From an uncultured Leucobacter sp. (GTDB lineage Bacteria > Actinomycetota > Actinomycetes > Actinomycetales > Microbacteriaceae), in the NCBI GenBank assembly GCA_937967375.1, contig CALCJF010000083.1:1-5733 (forward strand): a stretch of 5,733 bases of DNA. The letters are read 5' to 3'. Made by a program: the position numbers and the translations under genes. This document shows, one piece after another, positions 1-3,281 of this stretch. Position 1 is the first letter of the stretch. The number at the start of each line of letters is the position of its first letter. The notes under the pieces were generated by a model. It was not told the origin of the DNA. It made no database searches and worked only from the letters and a program-made list of their open reading frames with translations.

Positions 1-363
1 GATTGGCACCAGCACGTGCTGTCGATCTACCTTGTCGGCGGCCTCTTCGACGGCTTCTTCGCCGAACTTGCGCGCGGCATCGACGATGGCTTTCGCAACG
101 AGGCGACCGAGATCCTCGTCGATAACACCGGTCGCGAAGACCTCAACAAACTGCTCGCCGCAGAAATTGCGGTGGATCCCCAGCTCGCAAACCGACTCGC
201 CCTCTGGGGTCGGCGCCTGGTCGGCGACACGCTGCTCGTCTCCCGCGAAGTGCTTGCCCTGAGCGAGGGGCGCACCTTCGTCGCAAGCCATGTCGAGCCG
301 ATCTTCACCGAGCTCATCGCCGAGCACTCGCGTCGCATGGACGACCTCGGCCTTACCGCCTAG
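1..363 (+). CDS. Ferritin-like (MiaE-related) protein, 5'-truncated by window edge
   Basis: Frame 1 is open from the first base and stops with TAG at 361-363, so the gene starts upstream and only the C-terminal ~120 residues are visible. The GTG at 16 is internal. The visible protein is helical and acidic. It carries the run LALWGRRLVGD (about residues 62-72) and ends in a helix with EHSRRMDDLGL, features I associate with the actinobacterial ferritin-like family related to the tRNA hydroxylase MiaE (mycobacterial Rv3210c-like). Ferritin-like folds usually bind a di-iron centre through Glu and His residues in a four-helix bundle. The first half of the bundle is missing, so the iron ligands cannot be fully checked. 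Substrate and reaction are unknown for this subgroup; tRNA hydroxylation should not be assumed. Only 10 bp separate its stop from the rlmC start, suggesting co-transcription. Confidence 0.68.
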   Translation, partial: DWHQHVLSIYLVGGLFDGFFAELARGIDDGFRNEATEILVDNTGREDLNKLLAAEIAVDPQLANRLALWGRRLVGDTLLVSREVLALSEGRTFVASHVEPIFTELIAEHSRRMDDLGLTA

Positions 364-373
364 GCGGGCTGCG

Positions 374-1696
374 ATGATCGTTCGATTGCCACCCACTGTC
401 CGGGGCGATGGCAGAGACATTGGCAATGGTGCCGGCGACAGTTTTGGCGAGGATCGTGATGGCCGACTTCGGTGCCATTACTTCGAGGCATCGCGCTGCA
501 GATCGTGCACCCTCATCGAAACTCCTTACGCTCGGCAGCTGCTCGATAAGGAGCAGCGCTGCCGGGAACTGCTTCCCTCCGTGCCGGCATCGGCATGGCT
601 GCCGTCGTTTAGCGGGGGAGACCGTGGCTTTCGCAATCGGGTGAAGCTCGTGGTCGGCGGCGTACCAGGCCACGTGACGCTCGGTATTCTCGGGCCAGAC
701 GGGAGGGGCGTCGACCTGCGTGAGTGCGCCATCCAAGCGCCCGCGATCGCCGCAGTGATTCCGGCGATCGCTTCGTTTCTCGATTCGACCGGGCTCGCGC
801 CTTACGACGTACCCGCCAGGCGTGGCGAGCTGAAGTTCGTGCACGTGACCGCGGCGCCGCCGTCGCACGGTTCGGGCGCGGCAGAGGTGAGCGAGCTCAT
901 GCTGCGCTTCGTTGGGCGCACCCAGCTCACACTCGACATCATTCGAGCGCGGCTCGATGCGCTGCGCGCTGCGGTGCCGAACGCGGTCGTGATCTCGGTG
1001 AACCTGCTGCCCGAGCACAAAGCGGCGCTCGAAGGTGAGCGCGAAGAGATGCTGCTCGGCTCGTCACTACCGATGCGACTCGGCTTCGATGAGCGCCCGC
1101 TCACGCTGCACCTCATGCCGCAGAGCTTCTTTCAGACCAACACGGCCGTGGCGCGCAAACTGTATGCGCAGGTCGCCGAGTGGGTGCTTCGCGTGCGACC
1201 TGCCTCGCTCTGGGATCTCTACTGCGGCGTCGGAGGTTTCGCGTTGCACTGCGCCGCCGCGCTCGCCGCCGGGTCTGGGGGCGCTGCGCATGCCGCTGCT
1301 CACGCCGAGGGGGCAGGCACCCCTGATTGCCACGTGTTGGGTGTTGAGCTCAGTGAGGCCGCGATTGATTCGGCCAGGCGATCCTCGCGCGAAGCAAACC
1401 TCGCGGCCGAATTTCTTGCCGCCGACGCAACCCGGTTCGCGGTGACCGCGGCCCCCGAGAACCTGCCCGAGCTGTTGATCGTCAACCCTCCGCGACGCGG
1501 CATCGGTGCCGAGCTATCGAGTTGGATCGAGGGCAGCGGCATCGCGCACCTCGTGTACTCGAGCTGCAACCCCGAGAGTCTCGCCCGCGATCTTGCCGCG
1601 ATGCCCTCGTATGAGGTGCGTCAGGGGCGGGTGTTCGATATGTTTCCTCACACTTCTCATTTGGAAGTGGCTGTGCTGCTTGAGCGGGTTCGGTAA
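374..1696 (+). CDS. rlmC: 23S rRNA (uracil-5-)-methyltransferase, RlmC type
   Basis: SAM-dependent enzyme that, by family knowledge, makes 5-methyluridine in 23S rRNA (U747 in E. coli). With ATG 374 the product is 440 aa. Cys34, Cys42 and Cys45 (in the run CHYFEASRCRSC) and Cys118 match the four ligands of the [4Fe-4S] cluster. FRNRVKLVV is the start of the RNA-binding/central part and QSFFQTN is at about 250. The SAM-binding motif WDLYCGVGGF is at about 280 and NPPRRGIG at about 371. The catalytic nucleophile Cys398 lies in YSSCNPES, and the C-terminal MFPHTSHLEV holds the conserved base Glu. The iron-sulfur motif at the very front, without a TRAM domain, favours RlmC over RlmD or TrmA. Oddities: about 33 residues precede Cys34, whereas E. 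coli has two, and a ~25-residue Ala/Gly/His-rich insertion follows the SAM motif. The open frame extends back to 290 but would overlap the upstream gene. ATG 374 lacks a strong Shine-Dalgarno, and TTG 386 is an alternative. Confidence 0.93.
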   Translation: MIVRLPPTVRGDGRDIGNGAGDSFGEDRDGRLRCHYFEASRCRSCTLIETPYARQLLDKEQRCRELLPSVPASAWLPSFSGGDRGFRNRVKLVVGGVPGHVTLGILGPDGRGVDLRECAIQAPAIAAVIPAIASFLDSTGLAPYDVPARRGELKFVHVTAAPPSHGSGAAEVSELMLRFVGRTQLTLDIIRARLDALRAAVPNAVVISVNLLPEHKAALEGEREEMLLGSSLPMRLGFDERPLTLHLMPQSFFQTNTAVARKLYAQVAEWVLRVRPASLWDLYCGVGGFALHCAAALAAGSGGAAHAAAHAEGAGTPDCHVLGVELSEAAIDSARRSSREANLAAEFLAADATRFAVTAAPENLPELLIVNPPRRGIGAELSSWIEGSGIAHLVYSSCNPESLARDLAAMPSYEVRQGRVFDMFPHTSHLEVAVLLERVR

Positions 1697-1715
1697 CCGA
1701 GTCTGGGACGATCGC

Positions 1716-1834
1716 GGCGAGCGTCGCTCTGTGGCGAGCGTCGCTCTGCAGCGAACGTCGCTCTGCAGCGAACGTCGCCCTGTGGCGAGCGTCGCCCCGT
1801 GGCGAGCGTCACCCCGTGGCCAGCGTCACAGAAA
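1716..1834. repeat. 17-bp tandem repeat array, about seven units
   Basis: Seven consecutive 17-bp units start at 1716, 1733, 1750, 1767, 1784, 1801 and 1818, with no slippage in period. The first reads GGCGAGCGTCGCTCTGT. Neighbouring units differ by a few substitutions (units 3 and 4 share GCGAACG, units 5 and 6 share a CCCCGT end), as expected from stepwise duplication. The seventh keeps only its first part (GGCCAGCGTCAC) and then merges into the left arm of the palindrome at 1822. Units 1-5 each contain GCGA-NCG-TCGC, which can fold as a four-base-pair mini hairpin. The array lies 19 bp after the rlmC stop in non-coding sequence, and 17 is not a multiple of three. Function unknown. Confidence 0.9.
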
Positions 1835-1896
1835 CATGCGAATGTACCCCTTAAATGCTGCACCTTTTGGTGCCTTTCGCCGATTTCTGTGACGCT
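1822..1896. repeat. 75-bp imperfect palindrome with perfect 13-bp terminal arms
   Basis: AGCGTCACAGAAA at 1822-1834 is the exact reverse complement of 1884-1896. Inside, after a 3x3 mismatch, GCGAA at 1838-1842 pairs with TTCGC at 1876-1880, and the centre at 1859 is TGCTGCA. A small hairpin GCACC-TTTT-GGTGC (1860-1873) sits in the right half. The shape resembles a short miniature element or a REP/BIME-like intergenic palindrome, but I see no convincing target-site duplication in the flanks. It contains no credible gene. The right arm plus two bases (1889-1898) is also the reverse complement of part of tandem unit 6 (1803-1812), so array and palindrome share sequence. Confidence 0.85.
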
Positions 1897-1906
1897 CGGC
1901 GAAAGG
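1873..1906 (+). terminator. 11-bp stem-loop downstream of rlmC, possible terminator or attenuator-like structure
   Basis: CCTTTCGCCGA (1873-1883) pairs perfectly with TCGGCGAAAGG (1896-1906) around a 12-base loop. It is the strongest local hairpin after rlmC and before the antitoxin gene, so it could end the rlmC transcript. No U-tract follows on either strand, so it is not a canonical intrinsic terminator. The loop (1884-1895) is the right arm of the 75-bp palindrome. The two foldings therefore compete, or combine as a pseudoknot. Confidence 0.4.
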
Positions 1907-1954
1907 GGTGCGTGGGGTCAGTTGTCGCAGGCTGGTCTGTCGCGGGGTTCGCAT

Positions 1955-1974
1955 GCGCAATTCTGAGATTGCGC
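1955..1974. promoter_or_regulatory. Candidate operator of the toxin-antitoxin operon
   Basis: GCGCAAT (1955-1961) and ATTGCGC (1968-1974) are perfect 7-bp inverted arms around the 6-bp spacer TCTGAG. The site ends 13 bp before the antitoxin ATG and abuts the -10-like hexamer at 1976. Type II antitoxins with Xre-type helix-turn-helix domains commonly repress their own operon by binding such palindromes. The assignment is inferred from symmetry and position. Confidence 0.55.
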
Positions 1975-1975
1975 G

Positions 1976-1981
1976 TACACT
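1976..1981 (+). promoter_or_regulatory. Candidate -10 element, possibly giving a leaderless antitoxin mRNA
   Basis: TACACT fits the actinobacterial TANNNT -10 pattern. It ends 6 bp before ATG 1988, so a start site at the usual distance would fall on or next to the A of the start codon. This agrees with the lack of a strong Shine-Dalgarno before the ATG (only GAGG at 1983-1986, too close). No good -35 hexamer is seen; the expected position lies inside the candidate operator. Confidence 0.4.
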
Positions 1982-1987
1982 TGAGGT

Positions 1988-2347
1988 ATGAGCACCGCAG
2001 TACCACTCCAGGCAAGCCCCGCATTCGGCGACGGCTTTCGTATGCTGCTCGCCGCGGCAGGCAACGGCGCCCTGCTCGCCGAGCTAATCGGGGTTCGGCC
2101 GTCGCAGGTCACCCGTTGGAAGCAGGGGGTGCAGGAACCATCTGCTGAGTCGGCCAGGGCCATCATGGACTTCGCCTACATCGTGGCAAGAGCCGAGTCT
2201 GTGATGCACGAGAAAGTCGTGCCCATCTGGCTCGACTCGCCGAACCAATTTTTGCGCGGGTCGACGCCGAGAGAGTGCATCAGGCTTGGCCGTATCGCCG
2301 AGGTCATCGGTGCGCTCGACGCCGAGGCTGAGGGCGCATACGCCTAA
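1988..2347 (+). CDS. Antitoxin of RES toxin, Xre/MbcA/ParS-like family
   Basis: A 119-aa protein, typical length for antitoxins that pair with RES toxins. Residues ~26-65 read as a DNA-binding helix-turn-helix of the Xre-like type, with LLAELIGVRPSQVTRWKQG as the turn and recognition helix. The C-terminal part, from about PIWLDSPNQFLRGSTP to GRIAEVIGALDAE, matches the MbcA/ParS/Xre toxin-binding domain (formerly DUF2384), where the tail plugs the toxin's active site. It lies 14 bp upstream of the RES toxin gene in the usual antitoxin-first order. ATG 1988 is chosen because the upstream -10-like box and palindrome fit it and the length suits the family. It probably autoregulates through the 1955-1974 palindrome. 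Confidence 0.85.
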   Translation: MSTAVPLQASPAFGDGFRMLLAAAGNGALLAELIGVRPSQVTRWKQGVQEPSAESARAIMDFAYIVARAESVMHEKVVPIWLDSPNQFLRGSTPRECIRLGRIAEVIGALDAEAEGAYA

Positions 2348-2361
2348 CCGGCAACCACGTT

Positions 2362-2925
2362 ATGACGCGACTGTATCGCTGCTACCCGCGCATCCCTGGT
2401 GCTCGAAAGGGGAGGCCAGGGCATTGGAGCTATGTGCCTTCGCCGCAATTGCACGGCCGATGGGACAACGCAGATCTTTACGAATCGTGGTATTTCTCGC
2501 GAAGCGCCGTCGGAGCCATAGCCGAGAGCTTCTACAACAAACAGCGTTGGGTTCCGGAGGTGTTTCTCACCCCGGCAGGCGATGCCAGGGCGCTCGCGGT
2601 CTTCGAGTTCGACGGCGACCTGCCGTTGCTCGACCTTGACGACTGGGCCGTGCTCTCTGACCTTGAGGTGCGCCCGAGTCAGGTTGTGGTGCAAGATCTC
2701 TCGACGACCCAAGAACTTGCCCGGCGCATCTTCGCAGGCTCAGGCAGCGACCACGCCGGAATCTCGTGGTGGTCTTCGCAACTGCCCTCAGAGAACTCGG
2801 TGCTGCTCTGGGGAACTGACGGCCAGCCGCCTCGGGGCCTGCGCCTCGTCGGAATCGAGCCGCTCAGCGTCGAACACCCGGCGGTGATCGACGCTGCCGC
2901 CAGACTCTTTCGGGTGCTTGGCTAA
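2362..2925 (+). CDS. RES-domain toxin (predicted NAD+-targeting)
   Basis: A 187-aa protein with the RES fold signature. The early LYR is at residues 4-6, GRWDN at 32-36 (Arg33), WYFS at 43-46 (Tyr44) and AIAES with Glu55. LLDLDD is at 89-94, and a Ser-containing GISWWSS at 133-139 (Ser138/139) is followed by N145. These positions correspond to the conserved Arg-Tyr-Glu-Ser pocket of RES toxins, related to ADP-ribosyltransferases. Characterised members (MbcT, Res, ParT) degrade or phosphorolyse NAD+, or ADP-ribosylate a protein; which applies here cannot be told from sequence. It follows the antitoxin gene by 14 bp with no clear Shine-Dalgarno, suggesting translational coupling and a lower toxin dose. 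The length is close to the family norm and there are no frameshifts, so it looks intact. No signal peptide or membrane segment is seen. Confidence 0.86.
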   Translation: MTRLYRCYPRIPGARKGRPGHWSYVPSPQLHGRWDNADLYESWYFSRSAVGAIAESFYNKQRWVPEVFLTPAGDARALAVFEFDGDLPLLDLDDWAVLSDLEVRPSQVVVQDLSTTQELARRIFAGSGSDHAGISWWSSQLPSENSVLLWGTDGQPPRGLRLVGIEPLSVEHPAVIDAAARLFRVLG

Positions 2926-2939
2926 CTGACGTAGTTAGC
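2921..2939. terminator. Palindrome shared by two convergent gene ends, possible bidirectional terminator
   Basis: GCTAACT (2921-2927) and AGTTAGC (2933-2939) pair perfectly around GACGT. The toxin's TAA (2923-2925) lies in one arm and the DUF3107 gene's TAA (2935-2937, - strand) in the other, with only 9 bp between the two genes. A hairpin would form in both transcripts. The stem is short and AT-containing with no U-tract, so strength as a terminator is uncertain. Confidence 0.4.
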
Positions 2940-3159
2940 TGACAAAACCGACCTTGCGGCCGGCCTCGGCGCCGAGCTCGACATACGAGATTGAGTCAAG
3001 ATTCACGAGGTACTGACGACCCTTGGTGTCGCTGAGCGAGAGCAGCGCGGCGTTGTCGGCAACTGCCTGCTCGATCTGACCGCGCACGGCGTCGGCGGTG
3101 GCGTCGGTCTCGAACGAGAGCTCTCGGGGCGAGTGCTTGATGCCGATGCGAACTTCCAC
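2935..3159 (-). CDS. DUF3107 small conserved actinobacterial protein
   Basis: A 74-aa protein starting MEVRIGIKHSPRELSFE and containing LLSLSDTKGRQYLVN and ISYVELG. It matches the DUF3107 family (mycobacterial TB9.4/Rv3208A-like), whose function is not established. The GTG start at 3159 is supported by a perfect AGGAGG four bases upstream and by the family's usual N-terminus. It is slightly shorter than the mycobacterial version, lacking a low-complexity tail. There is no signal peptide, membrane segment or catalytic motif. It converges on the RES toxin gene and lies 122 bp downstream of the acylase gene in the same orientation, with probable promoter sequence between. Confidence 0.9.
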   Translation of the reverse strand: MEVRIGIKHSPRELSFETDATADAVRGQIEQAVADNAALLSLSDTKGRQYLVNLDSISYVELGAEAGRKVGFVS

Positions 3160-3163
3160 GTTT

Positions 3164-3169
3164 CCTCCT
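3164..3169 (-). promoter_or_regulatory. Ribosome binding site of the DUF3107 gene
   Basis: The - strand reads AGGAGG followed by AAAC and then GTG (3159-3157). It is a perfect Shine-Dalgarno core, the clearest in the window, and it fixes the GTG as the start. The four-base spacing is on the short side. Confidence 0.85.
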
Positions 3170-3179
3170 GGTGATGCGG

Positions 3180-3193
3180 CGCCCCGCGGGGCG
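3180..3193. repeat. 14-bp perfect GC palindrome in the DUF3107 leader
   Basis: CGCCCCGCGGGGCG is its own reverse complement. It lies 10 bp upstream of the AGGAGG on the - strand, so it falls in the likely 5' leader of the DUF3107 mRNA. It could be a protein-binding site or a hairpin limiting ribosome access. At this GC content a chance palindrome is possible. Confidence 0.45.
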
Positions 3194-3211
3194 ACGAAAG
3201 GTCTCTCTGCG

Positions 3212-3241
3212 AGTCTAGGCGGGTGGCTGAGGCCACACGCC
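3212..3241 (-). promoter_or_regulatory. Candidate promoter/hairpin region between acylase and DUF3107 genes
   Basis: On the - strand, TAGACT (3217-3212) fits the TANNNT -10 pattern and would give a leader of about 45 bases for the DUF3107 gene. No convincing -35 is seen at 17 bp. Directly upstream is an imperfect inverted repeat: GGCG (3218-3221) with CGCC (3238-3241), and GTGGC (3223-3227) with GCCAC (3232-3236), loop TGAG. It lies 41 bp past the acylase stop. It could be an operator or end the acylase transcript; without a U-tract this cannot be decided. Confidence 0.3.
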
Positions 3242-3281
3242 TGAACTTTGCCCCATTTCGCCCACAGCGCAGCACAGGCGG

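Noticed and set aside
290..373. Upstream extension of rlmC to the ATG at 290
   Set aside because: It would overlap the ferritin-like gene by 74 bp, and the added Ser/Arg-rich residues look like shadow sequence; ATG 374 just after the stop is more plausible.
353..1018. 221-codon open frame on the - strand
   Set aside because: It lies wholly antisense to rlmC, is Arg/His-rich in the manner of out-of-frame high-GC sequence, and shows no family motif.
1716..1834. CRISPR array
   Set aside because: The 17-bp units are contiguous with no unique spacers, and no cas genes are nearby.
1657..1863. - strand open frame whose start resembles that of the + strand frame at 1855 (QHL..FA.FCDA)
   Set aside because: The similarity is explained by the 75-bp palindrome; both frames cross repeats and neighbouring genes and have no plausible product.
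1822..1896. Insertion sequence or miniature transposon with target duplication
   Set aside because: The inverted ends are clear, but the flanks show no direct repeat and there is no transposase in the window, so a transposition origin is not claimed.
2286..2639. + strand open frame overlapping antitoxin end and toxin start
   Set aside because: It lies out of frame over two better-supported genes and lacks any family motif.
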